64,000 bases of DNA from Methanospirillum stamsii (GTDB lineage: Archaea; Halobacteriota; Methanomicrobia; Methanomicrobiales; Methanospirillaceae), in NCBI RefSeq assembly GCF_046244385.1, contig NZ_CP176366.1:372001-436000 (forward strand). The letters run 5' to 3'. This document shows, in pieces, positions 25,352 to 34,310 of this stretch (positions are counted from its first letter, which is position 1; each line of letters opens with the position of its first letter). The notes under the pieces are model-generated. The model was not told where the DNA came from and did not search any database. It saw only the letters and a program-made list of their open reading frames with translations. The position numbers were made by a program, and so were the translations under genes.

Positions 25352-25999
25352 TTATTTTTTACCTGAGGTTCTAAGAACCGGATTTTTTTGTTCCAGTTCA
25401 TAAAGAAGCTTTCTTTTCTCCTGAACCATATCTTCCACCTGTGTTGTCAATTGTATCATGCACTCCTCTTCAGTCCGGTATGCATCTGGAAGACAACGTA
25501 ATGCAGCTTCCTCTTTTAAATCAGTTATGACCCTGATCTGCCTTGAAAGATCAAACCATTGCAAAATTTCGTCCTCCGGCACATTTGTTCTACGGTTTTT
25601 TGATACAATATCAAGGAGGGATTGATACCACTCAAAAAAGGAGAATACACCGGCACAAATTTCTTCACGAGTGAGAGGTTTTCTCATAAAACCAAACAAC
25701 CGTTCACCATACCTGACAACTTCAAGCAGATCCATTTTTTTTGATGAGACCATTATTACCGGAGTTTCATATCCCTGTGTTAGATTTCCAATAAGGTCAA
25801 GAGTATCCCACCCATCAAGTGGCTCCATTAAAATATCAAGCAGAACAAGATCAAATTTTTCTGTCTTTAATAACCGAATCCCTTCAGAAGGAGTATCTGC
25901 AGATTTGCAGGTGTACCCACAATATACCAGATCTTCACTGAAAATTTTCCGAAAGAGTTCCTCATCGTCAATAATCAGGATTTTTCTCTTACCTGGCAT
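25352..25999 (-). CDS. Response regulator with receiver domain
   Basis: A 215-residue signalling protein. The receiver domain occupies residues 1-120: acidic pocket KILIIDDEELFR, phosphoacceptor aspartate in DLVLLDILMEP, and the conserved lysine in FMRKPLTREE. The rest is helical, charged and without a recognised DNA-binding domain. The ATG at 25999 is preferred, since the receiver starts there; the frame at 26038 adds 13 residues. No histidine kinase is adjacent. Its stop lies only three bases from that of the convergent RRM gene. Confidence 0.88.
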   Translation of the reverse strand: MPGKRKILIIDDEELFRKIFSEDLVYCGYTCKSADTPSEGIRLLKTEKFDLVLLDILMEPLDGWDTLDLIGNLTQGYETPVIMVSSKKMDLLEVVRYGERLFGFMRKPLTREEICAGVFSFFEWYQSLLDIVSKNRRTNVPEDEILQWFDLSRQIRVITDLKEEAALRCLPDAYRTEEECMIQLTTQVEDMVQEKRKLLYELEQKNPVLRTSGKK

Positions 26000-26083
26000 A
26001 AGGGCAACCTCTGTAAGATGAAAGAGATATGTTCTCAAAATTTTTAAGATATCTGTGTATTAATCATTCTTCATCTTTGAACC

Positions 26084-27289
26084 TTATGATAATTCCTCAT
26101 TCTTTTTTCCTGATGAAGGCCCTTTGAAAAAATCAGACAGCCTTGTTTGTTGTTCCTGAAGCAGAGATCTTAAGACACGACCTGATTTTATAAACCGGTC
26201 AGGGGGCAGTGTCATGGTATCTGATACATAGGAGAATGCATCTTTGAATGTCTCAAATTCTCTTCCTTTAACTGCCATGGCATTCCGGACATTCTCACGG
26301 ACATTGAATACCCCGAGGGGAACATACCCTTCAGTGGCTTCACGAAGCACAATTGCACCAGCCTGTTTCTGTTCACGAAGAAGAGCTTCAAGGATGGCCA
26401 TTTTACATGAATAATAGCAGCCACCAACGGATGAATATTCAGCTTTAGGTTTTTTTATCTCACTATCAGAAAAAACCAGTTCCTCATCACCTAGCACCCG
26501 GATAAAAGCTTCAGTCCATTCATACTGCCATCCGGTCGGGGTCAGAATGACTGCATACCGGTTATGAAGACTGCTGAATTCATGAACTCTCCAGGTATCA
26601 ATCGGGCTGTATTGCTTTACCCGGTTAAATAGATGATTCGTTAGGGCACTGTCCACCGCAGTGATTGACCATCTGGTTGGAACCAGATGCCTCTTTTTTC
26701 CATTACCCATTGTTCCAGCTGAAAACGCTTTTTGAATGGTTGAAAATGGGACTTTATCCTGATGGAGGCGTATAACAGCATCAGTCGCACGAAGGTCAGT
26801 ATCATCAAATACCTTCTCAAGACGATGGTTCCACCTGACCGGGTCACAAGAGAGTTTATCTATGGTAGCACTGGGTCCAAACGGTGCATGATCTTCACTT
26901 AAAGAAAATCCTGTCGGGACCTCACGAAAAGCAGCTTCACTTTCTACCGATGTGTCAGAAAGGACAATTTCCTGGAGCTGGCTGACAAACCGGCTGCTTA
27001 TATCCCTGGTTTCAACAAGCCGTTTCCCCCTGACCAGGTTTAGCCTGTACCTGATTATCTCCTCCTGTGAAGTTTGTGCAGGAATCCATAACTCAGGGGT
27101 ATCATATTTACCGGTATCACCATGTTCCGGTGTAATAAGTGGCCCTGCATAGACCTTTGGGTAACCAGCACTCCCGATAAATATTGAAGGAGGAGTGCTG
27201 CCGTCAAGCTCAGTCCCAATAGGAACCGACCTGCTCTGAAGTGTTGAAACGGTAAGGGTTCTTAAGTACTCAGCTTTTCCGACACTCAT
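26084..27289 (-). CDS. nreA: NreA-type archaeal DNA repair protein
   Basis: A 401-residue protein of the archaeal Nre family (DUF650/DUF651), implicated in resistance to DNA damage in Haloferax. Recognisable parts are PSIFIGSAGYPKVYAGPLIT, RSRVPI-like substrate segments, and the conserved SVGGCYYSCKMAILEALL. The C-terminus holds QTRLSDFF, a PCNA-interacting (PIP) box, followed by a lysine-rich tail, which agrees with the reported PCNA link of the family. The short N-terminal cysteine motif of many homologues is missing here. Its ATG overlaps the upstream stop as ATGA. Confidence 0.9.
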   Translation of the reverse strand: MSVGKAEYLRTLTVSTLQSRSVPIGTELDGSTPPSIFIGSAGYPKVYAGPLITPEHGDTGKYDTPELWIPAQTSQEEIIRYRLNLVRGKRLVETRDISSRFVSQLQEIVLSDTSVESEAAFREVPTGFSLSEDHAPFGPSATIDKLSCDPVRWNHRLEKVFDDTDLRATDAVIRLHQDKVPFSTIQKAFSAGTMGNGKKRHLVPTRWSITAVDSALTNHLFNRVKQYSPIDTWRVHEFSSLHNRYAVILTPTGWQYEWTEAFIRVLGDEELVFSDSEIKKPKAEYSSVGGCYYSCKMAILEALLREQKQAGAIVLREATEGYVPLGVFNVRENVRNAMAVKGREFETFKDAFSYVSDTMTLPPDRFIKSGRVLRSLLQEQQTRLSDFFKGPSSGKKNEELS

Positions 27290-27594
27290 TTTTCATCATA
27301 TATTCGGATAACTTCCGGGAGGCATTTGACAACGCCGGAGATACCACTAACGGTAAGAGTCAAAAGGACTGCATCAATTACTTCATCCCGGGTTGCTCCA
27401 ACTGCTTTCGCCATTGGAAGATGAGCCTTTACCGCTATGGAATCACCCATTGCCGTCTTCATTGCAATATAGATCAACTGTTTGGTTTTCTGGTCAAGCC
27501 CTTTAGATGCAATAAGTGACTGAATCAACCCATTAAAGGCAGATGCTACATCAGGTGCTTCTTTTTGAAAAAGTTCCATGGGAGAGATTTCCAT
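27286..27594 (-). CDS. Carboxymuconolactone decarboxylase-like protein without active cysteines
   Basis: A 102-residue helical protein of the AhpD/CMD family: SLIASKGLDQKTKQLIYIAM, then AVKAHLPMAKAVGATRDEVI, then the C-terminal helix. In peroxidase members the segment before the conserved histidine has CxxC, whereas here the corresponding positions read SIAV, so the redox activity of AhpD is probably absent. It may be a structural or binding variant. It is coupled to nreA by an ATGA overlap, which suggests a shared transcript. Confidence 0.82.
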   Translation of the reverse strand: MEISPMELFQKEAPDVASAFNGLIQSLIASKGLDQKTKQLIYIAMKTAMGDSIAVKAHLPMAKAVGATRDEVIDAVLLTLTVSGISGVVKCLPEVIRIYDEK

Positions 27595-27648
27595 AGTATA
27601 ATATTCAGTTTCTTATCTCATGAAGTGATCAGGAAGCATTTCTGTTAC

Positions 27649-28680
27649 CTATGATGATCTCATGTGAACATCCACTTGTGGAAACGGAATTTCAATACCT
27701 TCTTCCAGGAATCTTTTAAAGATTTTCGTATTGATATAATCCTTAACATCAAAGACCAGTGAATATTCATGTGTCCAGAGAATCAGTTGCAGATTAAGAC
27801 TTGATTCACCAAATTCAAGGAAATAGACGGCAGGAGCCGGGTCTTCAATACACAAACCGGTTTTTATTGCCTCATCTGCAATATTCAAAAGGATCTCTTT
27901 GACTCTTTCAATATCACTTCCATATGAAACCCCAATATTAATCCTTACCTTCATCTGAACATCGGGTTCTGCATAATTTGCAACAATATCATTGGTAAGA
28001 ATAGAGTTAGGAATGGTAACCAGCTGGCTGTCCAGGGTTTTTATTCTGGTACTTCTGGGCCCGATATTTATGACATCTCCGGTATAATTCTGAACCTCTA
28101 TCCGATCACCGATTTTAAAAGGTTGATCTGCTGCAAGGACAGCTCCGGAAAAAAAATTCCCCAATATTTCTTTTCCTGCAAAACTTACCGCAACAGCGAC
28201 AATACCCCCTGTTGCCAGAAGAGGAGTTATGTCAATTTCTAAAATTCCTAGAATGAGAATTAACGCAATTATCCAGATGATATAAGAATAAGTAGCCTTA
28301 AAAAAATGGTAAATTTTTAAAGCAGCAGGATTTGATGCAGAATTGATAATTTTTTCTTCGTATTGAAGTCCCACATTCCTCACAAATGACCAGATAATCC
28401 AGGCACCGATGAGAGTAAAAATTACCATCAGGTATTTGCTATCCAGAATCCATCGATATGTTTCAGGGATTATTGAACTCACAAGCAGAGTATAATAGAT
28501 GGTAGCAATAAAAAGAAAAAAAACGAGAGGTTTGCCTATTGAAGAAATGATGATATCATCAAAATGTGAATCGGTAGATTTTGCTCTCTTTTTCAAATGA
28601 TGCCCGATTATCACTACAAACAGAACACCGATCATCCCGCATATGAAAATGACTAATGCAGAAAAATTTGCAGGATTCAT
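27649..28680 (-). CDS. Small-conductance mechanosensitive channel MscS family
   Basis: A 343-residue membrane protein. Three or four hydrophobic segments precede the pore helix ATGGIVAVAVSFAGKEILGN, which is followed by the beta domain FKIGDRIEVQNYTGDVINIG and VTIPNSILTNDIVANY, both standard for MscS. The C-terminal alpha/beta part is present. It protects the cell from hypo-osmotic shock. It stands apart, with a 55-base gap to the AhpD-like gene. Confidence 0.92.
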   Translation of the reverse strand: MNPANFSALVIFICGMIGVLFVVIIGHHLKKRAKSTDSHFDDIIISSIGKPLVFFLFIATIYYTLLVSSIIPETYRWILDSKYLMVIFTLIGAWIIWSFVRNVGLQYEEKIINSASNPAALKIYHFFKATYSYIIWIIALILILGILEIDITPLLATGGIVAVAVSFAGKEILGNFFSGAVLAADQPFKIGDRIEVQNYTGDVINIGPRSTRIKTLDSQLVTIPNSILTNDIVANYAEPDVQMKVRINIGVSYGSDIERVKEILLNIADEAIKTGLCIEDPAPAVYFLEFGESSLNLQLILWTHEYSLVFDVKDYINTKIFKRFLEEGIEIPFPQVDVHMRSS

Positions 28681-28785
28681 AAATTAATGTTTGATCTGAT
28701 AATTTATAGTGCATGGCATCATTGATTGGATTTTACCATCAGATATATGCAGTCTCCGGAATTACATGTATAGTCAAGTGAAACG

Positions 28786-29364
28786 GTGCCAAGTGAACAA
28801 AAAATCGAAATAATTGCAATCCGGTTGTCAAAGGCGACGAATAAAGGTGAACTTGGTATCATTATATCGGAAGAAATATTGAATTACTCGGTTTTTGAAC
28901 TCCAGGTAATAGGAGGAAGATTAAACCTTGAAATTGCATCTCTACCATCTCCCTATAAAAAAAGGGTTAAACCATACTTTATAGAACAAGTATTCGGGGC
29001 ATACCATGAGTTGCTCAGACAATACCGATCAGGAACATTTCAACACCTGAAAAATAAAATTCACGACCACGATACTTTTATTTCATATTGCCAGATGATA
29101 CCGGAGGGCTGCACAGCATGGGACGAAACCACATGGAAAAATCCGGAAATATGGAACCCGCGACACCGTTTATTTTACTACCTGATTGCTGCATTCACCA
29201 TGTTTATTATGGATAAACCCGGTCATCCGGTAGGTACGCCATTTCCAGGTGGCCTGACCGTTGAAAAAAAAGGAAACGATTACCTCTGTCCTATCAGAGA
29301 TAAAGAAAAAGACGTATTTTTTTCCATATGTAATTATTGCCCTGCAAAGCAGTCGGGTGAATAA
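28786..29364 (+). CDS. DUF2115 (UPF0305) family protein
   Basis: A 192-residue cytoplasmic protein of a family confined largely to methanogens. Features include RLFYYLIAAFTMFIMDKPGH, PVGTPFPGGLTVEKKGNDYL and the C-terminal FFSICNYCPAKQ with paired cysteines. Starts with GTG at 28786. Function unknown. Its TAA overlaps the ATG of the lipase-like gene (TAATG), so translation of the two is coupled. Confidence 0.8.
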   Translation: MPSEQKIEIIAIRLSKATNKGELGIIISEEILNYSVFELQVIGGRLNLEIASLPSPYKKRVKPYFIEQVFGAYHELLRQYRSGTFQHLKNKIHDHDTFISYCQMIPEGCTAWDETTWKNPEIWNPRHRLFYYLIAAFTMFIMDKPGHPVGTPFPGGLTVEKKGNDYLCPIRDKEKDVFFSICNYCPAKQSGE

Positions 29365-30182
29365 TGGAAACAATAGTGCTTGTCCTGATTCATGGATGGA
29401 AAAGTCATCCGGGAGTATGGAACCGACTAAAAGAGAGAGTAAACCTTCCACCAGATCGGATATGGTCATTTGATTATTCGACCTTACATGAATCAACTAT
29501 TCAGGAAATTGCAAGGAGATTACAAGATTTTATACAGGAAAACCGAACCAAACTTGGTTATTTTGGACCAATAGACATTGTTTGTCATTCTATGGGAGGC
29601 TATGTAACCAGATATTTCGTGGAGGTACTTGATGGTGAGAAAAAGCGGGAAAAAATTCGTCAACTCATCGAAATAGGTGTTCCAAACCAGGGATCTTCCA
29701 TGGCAGAGATATTCAATGATCCAGAACATGGTCCGGCCATAATCAATGTTCTTGAAGGAGAATTTGTTCCAAAAAAATATATCCCGACTCATGATGTCAA
29801 TGTCCAGGGGCTGCGTATTAAAAGCCGGGAGACAGCACAGTTATGTAATGCAGGGTTAAGGAAGGATATTAAATACCGGAATATTCTTGCGGCTAACAGA
29901 ACAGGCGATCCTGCATTTTTTCCCAGCTTTGAGGGTAAAACCTGGGTTTTCGGACATGATAACACATGGAAGAAAACCTGGCTTGGTGACGGAGTTATTC
30001 CGAATGCTGATTCATATCTGCCGGGAACCGGGTTTGATCTAATCCCCATTGATCCATCTTCTCTTCAGACAGAACCATACCGGTATTGTCATATCCACCT
30101 CCCTAAAAATCCGGAAGTAATAAGACTGGTTATAAAATATATCGAAAATCCCTTACTTCCTTCATCAGAAATCTTCCCATAA
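29364..30182 (+). CDS. Alpha/beta hydrolase, lipase-like
   Basis: A 272-residue predicted esterase or lipase. The oxyanion segment LVLIHGWKSHPGVWNRL opens the fold, and the nucleophile elbow is in DIVCHSMGGYVTRYFVE (Ser in HSMGG). A PGAP1/triacylglycerol-lipase-like region GVPNQGSSMAEIF follows, and GDGVIPNADSYLPG-HIHL near the end carries the acid and histidine candidates. No signal peptide is seen, so it is probably cytoplasmic. It is coupled to DUF2115. The substrate is unknown; archaeal ether lipids lack the usual ester bonds. Confidence 0.85.
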   Translation: METIVLVLIHGWKSHPGVWNRLKERVNLPPDRIWSFDYSTLHESTIQEIARRLQDFIQENRTKLGYFGPIDIVCHSMGGYVTRYFVEVLDGEKKREKIRQLIEIGVPNQGSSMAEIFNDPEHGPAIINVLEGEFVPKKYIPTHDVNVQGLRIKSRETAQLCNAGLRKDIKYRNILAANRTGDPAFFPSFEGKTWVFGHDNTWKKTWLGDGVIPNADSYLPGTGFDLIPIDPSSLQTEPYRYCHIHLPKNPEVIRLVIKYIENPLLPSSEIFP

Positions 30183-30216
30183 ATTTTCCATGAAATTCTA
30201 GGGTATCATATATTAT

Positions 30217-30224
30217 AAAAAAAA
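30217..30224 (-). terminator. Poly-T stop after second RRM gene
   Basis: Eight T in a row on the minus strand, five bases after the stop codon, as expected for an archaeal terminator. Confidence 0.45.
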
Positions 30225-30229
30225 TGAGT

Positions 30230-30907
30230 TTAGCGTCTTCCGCCGGGCCAGAATCGCACTTTTGGTCTTTTTGGTGATGGTGCTTCGTCTTTTACCGGTT
30301 TAAAACCAGTAATTTTTTTATCTGAATGCGTAGAGTTACTTCTGGAATGGTGCCTGTCTTCATGTGATGATCTGGTAGAGTAATCTTTTTTACCAGAATT
30401 TTTAGAGGTTTTAGAAGCTGACCCGTGTGAGAACTGACCAGATTTATTACCAGGTTTCTTTCTGTCGTCGGATTCTTTTCCATATGGTCGTGGTGCACTT
30501 TTAAACGAACGTTCAGGATATTCAGATCTCATTTTCACATCAGAACCACGAGATGATCCTGGACTGCTTTTCCGGATCTTGTCACCTGTTTTTCTAACAG
30601 AAGTCCCAGATCTTGCAGTTCCTCTTCCTGATTGCCATGCGCTACCAGACCCATTCTGATAACTGGATTTGCTTTTTGGAGGGCGGACATCGTCAATGAG
30701 AAGATTTCTTCCCTGAAACTCAGTTTCATTGAGAGCATTTCTGGCGGCTCTGGCATCCTCATAACTCTCCATTTCTACAAAACCATAACCTTTTCCTTCG
30801 ATAATCCTCACTCCGACCACTTCACCATGTCTGGAGAAGAGACCCCAGAGTTGCTTTTCATCAACCGTATAAGTAAGATTTCCAACAAACAAACGTTTCG
30901 GGTTCAT
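30230..30907 (-). CDS. RRM RNA-binding protein with Ser/Arg/Lys-rich tail
   Basis: A 225-residue protein. The RNA recognition motif has RNP2 LFVGNL (residues 6-11) and RNP1 KGYGFVEM (39-46), in the same register as the paralogue at 25007-25348. From about residue 80 to the end the sequence is low complexity and strongly basic, with many SR, RS, SK and DRHH elements, like an SR-type splicing protein tail. The ATG at 30907 has AGGTG at the right distance; the frame at 30937 is less well supported. RNA chaperone or condensate-forming roles are possible, but not shown by sequence. Confidence 0.9.
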   Translation of the reverse strand: MNPKRLFVGNLTYTVDEKQLWGLFSRHGEVVGVRIIEGKGYGFVEMESYEDARAARNALNETEFQGRNLLIDDVRPPKSKSSYQNGSGSAWQSGRGTARSGTSVRKTGDKIRKSSPGSSRGSDVKMRSEYPERSFKSAPRPYGKESDDRKKPGNKSGQFSHGSASKTSKNSGKKDYSTRSSHEDRHHSRSNSTHSDKKITGFKPVKDEAPSPKRPKVRFWPGGRR

Positions 30908-31164
30908 ATTACACCTAATGCCACTATTGATATCCATTCCATCCGGAGCTCATCCCGGAACTGGTATTTTGTGACAATCATTCTGACAGAATTATTACCG
31001 GTACAACTTTAAGTAACTATAACTCTCCTTCCAAAAAGGTTCTTCGTATGAAGATTGGAGAGAAACAATAAATCCATGCCGGGACTCTCCCATTCATTAA
31101 AGGTCATTGAAATTTATTTCACAGGGTATATAATTCAGGTTAAGAAATCTATGATAACTAAAAA

Positions 31165-31752
31165 ATGCAGTGCGATGAAGCAGGATCAAGCATTCAGGGA
31201 AATATTTTGATGTTGACAATTGTAGTTATCATGGGATCTGTACTTCTGTTTTTAGTAATGGGACTCTTTTCTCTCGACCTGTTTCATGATTCACTTGCAC
31301 CACCAATAATTAAAATAATCGGTATAAATCACAATGGAGCAAAATTTGAAAGCCAGGTGGTCATCCGGTCTTTTTCACCTGATGAACTGGACAACAATCT
31401 TCTAATGGCAAGGCTGAAAGTAAATGGTGATTATCTGCTTGCCCATATTTATACACTTCATGGATATGATTTTATACCGACCAGGCATTTTGGAGTGAAA
31501 AATATTGGTGGTTCAGGATGCAGCGGACAGTTTTTTTCACCAGGAGAAACTATTGTCATAGATTTAAAAAACGGATATATTCATCCTGGAGATATAATTG
31601 AACTTCGAATATATCAAAAGAGTGATTCACGTAATTATCTCCCACCAGGGAACTTGCTGGATGAAGATTACATGGAAGAATACGAGGCTGAATACATCTT
31701 CAGCCAGATGAAGGATTACCGGATTTTTTCTCAAGCCTGGTATACTGCATAA
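31165..31752 (+). CDS. Archaeal type IV pilin-like protein
   Basis: A 195-residue protein with a class III-like signal: short hydrophilic leader MQCDEAGSSIQG followed at once by a hydrophobic helix (NILMLTIVVIMGSVLLFLVM). This resembles the N-terminal domain of archaeal adhesion pilins (DUF1628 type), in which the cleaved leader precedes a Q-N or similar site. The extracellular domain is beta-rich. It lies alone, away from pilus assembly genes, and overlaps the convergent DUF99 gene by 53 bases. Confidence 0.7.
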   Translation: MQCDEAGSSIQGNILMLTIVVIMGSVLLFLVMGLFSLDLFHDSLAPPIIKIIGINHNGAKFESQVVIRSFSPDELDNNLLMARLKVNGDYLLAHIYTLHGYDFIPTRHFGVKNIGGSGCSGQFFSPGETIVIDLKNGYIHPGDIIELRIYQKSDSRNYLPPGNLLDEDYMEEYEAEYIFSQMKDYRIFSQAWYTA

Positions 31753-32293
31753 GATTACGGGCACAAAGTCGTGCAACCCTGATTGGTTCAGGTATTTTTC
31801 CATGCAATGTAAAAATTCTCAATAACTGCCTGACTTCAGGTTCATTGCATCCATATCCACGGGCAAATAGTTCCAATCCGGTTTTTAATGGGACGGTCAT
31901 CCGTTCTCCAAGCCCTACATATGCTCTGATCCGATTATCATCACCAGGAAAATGATGTTTTATGTGTTCTGTAAGACCTTCAGAATCCTGGTATGACACA
32001 CAGATTACCGGAAGATTGGTTCTTTCTGCAATGAATGTAGGATCAATGATATTATACCATGCAATGACGCATCCATTCAGTAAAATCACATTTACATCCT
32101 GTCGGTTCAAAGATGATATCATCCGGAGTATTTCATCGGTACCATCCATTCCACCAACCCGGACCTTGCCAAAACAAAAACCATCAATATGCAGGTCTCT
32201 TCTCATAACAACCCCGCACAAAACAGACCATTCCCGGTCTGAAAAACTCTCAGAAATTCCCAGGACCCGGATGCCATGTTTTTGGAGTTGCAT
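31700..32293 (-). CDS. DUF99 family protein (endonuclease V-like fold)
   Basis: A 197-residue archaeal protein. IRVLGISESFSDREWSVLCG, RVGGMDGTDEILRMI and NGCVIAWYNIID are characteristic of DUF99, whose relationship to endonuclease V suggests action on DNA with deaminated or foreign bases. Key acidic residues are present in the DGTD segment. It overlaps the pilin-like gene convergently. The function is not established. Confidence 0.85.
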   Translation of the reverse strand: MQLQKHGIRVLGISESFSDREWSVLCGVVMRRDLHIDGFCFGKVRVGGMDGTDEILRMISSLNRQDVNVILLNGCVIAWYNIIDPTFIAERTNLPVICVSYQDSEGLTEHIKHHFPGDDNRIRAYVGLGERMTVPLKTGLELFARGYGCNEPEVRQLLRIFTLHGKIPEPIRVARLCARNLMQYTRLEKKSGNPSSG

Positions 32294-32410
32294 GAAGATA
32301 ACATCATCATGAAAGGTAAAAAGGATCTCCTGGAAAAACCGTTAACTTTTTTTACACCCACAGGGTGATAGAAACATATACCAGATTAATACAAGCGGTG
32401 GTAATTATCC

Positions 32411-33457
32411 ATGACAATACCAGAGAGTTGTGAAAAAATACTTCAGGAGATACAGGAAAACATTCCGGAAAACCATGGTTTTATAAGAGATTATCTTATA
32501 GATCAAACTAACCGTTTTTCATCTCATCAATGTCAAAAGGAAATTACAAAAGCAATTTCATCACTTGCGATTCAATCATTATCCACCGAAGAATTCCAAC
32601 AGTATATCAGCCACTTAATACAGCCTGAACCTATTATTCAGGCAGTTCTGGATGCAGCCACTTTTTTTCTCCAGGAAAAAAAATTTCAGAAAACAGAGAC
32701 TTATCTCGATTATATCCTACCCTATGCTAATGGAAATCCAAAGGAGAAAGAAGATGTTGCTTTTGTATCTTTTAGAGATTTTATCGAATATGCATATTAT
32801 GCAATGTACCTAAACCCGGAATCAGAGTTACCTGTGTATCCGTATCTGGGGACAGAAATTCTTTTTGTATTAGGAAAAATATGTGCAGGAAAGGAAAAAA
32901 GGAGCAGGGCATTCGCAATTTTTACATATCTGGCCAGGGTCAGCCCGGTAAATGATGAAATTCTCTTTGAAATTGCAGAACTATATCGTAACAAAGGCGA
33001 ACTTGAAGATTACAGAAAAATCACCAACCGGTGTTTTACCTATGCCTGGCGACCTGAAGAACTTGCACATGCATATCGGAATATGGGATATTACTTTACA
33101 GAGTCAAGGGATTATGAAATTGCCATCACCTGTTACCTTATGGGAACAACTTGGGAAGAGTCCCCAGTGACCGCACGGGAAATTAGTTACATCACAGAGA
33201 TATCTGGAATAACTCCCGACATTTCAGATCTCATATCACATGGTCATAAATTATTGGAAAAAAATGATGTTCCCTTTGGCCCGAATCCGGAGATGACAGA
33301 TCTCATGATCCAGTATGCAAAGGAATGTAAAGATGAGGGGGATTTTTTTGAAGCACGAAAATACCTTAGTCGTGCAAAGGCGTTACAGCTCAGTGATGAT
33401 TTGGAGAAGCAGATAACATCTATTGAACGTTTTATGGAAGACTCATTTATCTTCTGA
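32411..33457 (+). CDS. Helical-repeat (TPR-like) protein
   Basis: A 348-residue soluble protein. Helix-turn-helix repeats run through the sequence, best seen at LAHAYRNMGYYFTESRDYEI and DEGDFFEARKYLSRAKALQL, both TPR-like. No signal peptide or membrane segment is visible, so it is probably cytoplasmic and serves as a scaffold. GGTGG lies nine bases before the ATG. Partner unknown; the gene is flanked by unrelated functions. Confidence 0.75.
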   Translation: MTIPESCEKILQEIQENIPENHGFIRDYLIDQTNRFSSHQCQKEITKAISSLAIQSLSTEEFQQYISHLIQPEPIIQAVLDAATFFLQEKKFQKTETYLDYILPYANGNPKEKEDVAFVSFRDFIEYAYYAMYLNPESELPVYPYLGTEILFVLGKICAGKEKRSRAFAIFTYLARVSPVNDEILFEIAELYRNKGELEDYRKITNRCFTYAWRPEELAHAYRNMGYYFTESRDYEIAITCYLMGTTWEESPVTAREISYITEISGITPDISDLISHGHKLLEKNDVPFGPNPEMTDLMIQYAKECKDEGDFFEARKYLSRAKALQLSDDLEKQITSIERFMEDSFIF

Positions 33458-33505
33458 TAAGGAACATGAAATTTTTAAGATAGAACTCATCAGCAGAGTA
33501 TAATT

Positions 33506-34246
33506 TCACTTCCAGTCTTTCTTCATCGCTTCGGTCCTTCTTTCAGGGGGCATGAGTTCAATAGCATACCGTAGTGAAGTCCGAGGCATATCTTTTTTAT
33601 GAGCCTGAACATAAGCAAAAACTTCATCCTGATGAAGACGGCTTGCTTCTTTTAATAGCCAGCCATATCCTTTCCGGACCATGTCATCCTCATCCGTAAG
33701 AAGAAGATCTGAAATCTCCAGTACCTCCTTTAGGTAATGACCTTGCTTTGCCGGAATAATAAGAGATACTGCAGCGGCCCTTCGCATCCACCGGTTATCA
33801 GATCGAGCCCAATCTTTTAGTTCAACGATATATTCTGGATATTTTTCAATAAAATCTCCTACAGCATGGTTACAGAATCCATCACAGGTGGCCCAGTTGG
33901 TAATGTATACCTCAATCCAGTTCCGGAATCTGTCAATATCTTCCGGTTCAAAGCGATCTTTCATGTTCGCAGCCCAGGTGGAGACAATAAAAGCCTCTTC
34001 CAGAAATCCGGAATCATAAAGTTCTTCACAGAGAGTAAATATTTCTTCTTTTTTCTGGTCTTTTACCAGTTTCCAGTATTTTTTTGCAATTTTCGTAACT
34101 GCTGCTGTTTTACACCCGTATGCCTTAACATCTTCCTTAAAAAAACGATGAAAACTCTCCCTGGTTTTCTCATCTATTACCGTCTGCAGTTCTTCCCTGA
34201 TTTCTGCAATAACCGGATCCATGAAAGGAGTAGGAAGAGTCCCCAT
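33506..34246 (-). CDS. DNA alkylation repair protein, AlkD family
   Basis: A 246-residue HEAT-like repeat protein. The stretch DGFCNHAVGDFIEKYPEYIV, RSDNRWMRRAAAVSLIIPA and DMVRKGYGWLLKEASRLHQD fit the AlkC/AlkD DNA glycosylase family, which excises positively charged alkylated bases such as 3-methyladenine. The conserved aspartate and tryptophans in these helices are present. Two ATGs are near the start (34246 and 34222); the shorter begins directly at the conserved MDPVIAEIREEL. Confidence 0.88.
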   Translation of the reverse strand: MGTLPTPFMDPVIAEIREELQTVIDEKTRESFHRFFKEDVKAYGCKTAAVTKIAKKYWKLVKDQKKEEIFTLCEELYDSGFLEEAFIVSTWAANMKDRFEPEDIDRFRNWIEVYITNWATCDGFCNHAVGDFIEKYPEYIVELKDWARSDNRWMRRAAAVSLIIPAKQGHYLKEVLEISDLLLTDEDDMVRKGYGWLLKEASRLHQDEVFAYVQAHKKDMPRTSLRYAIELMPPERRTEAMKKDWK

Positions 34247-34310
34247 ATATGCTATTCGAAATATACAGATTGTATATCACCTCTGCTGCTCATTGGAATA
34301 TGATACAACA

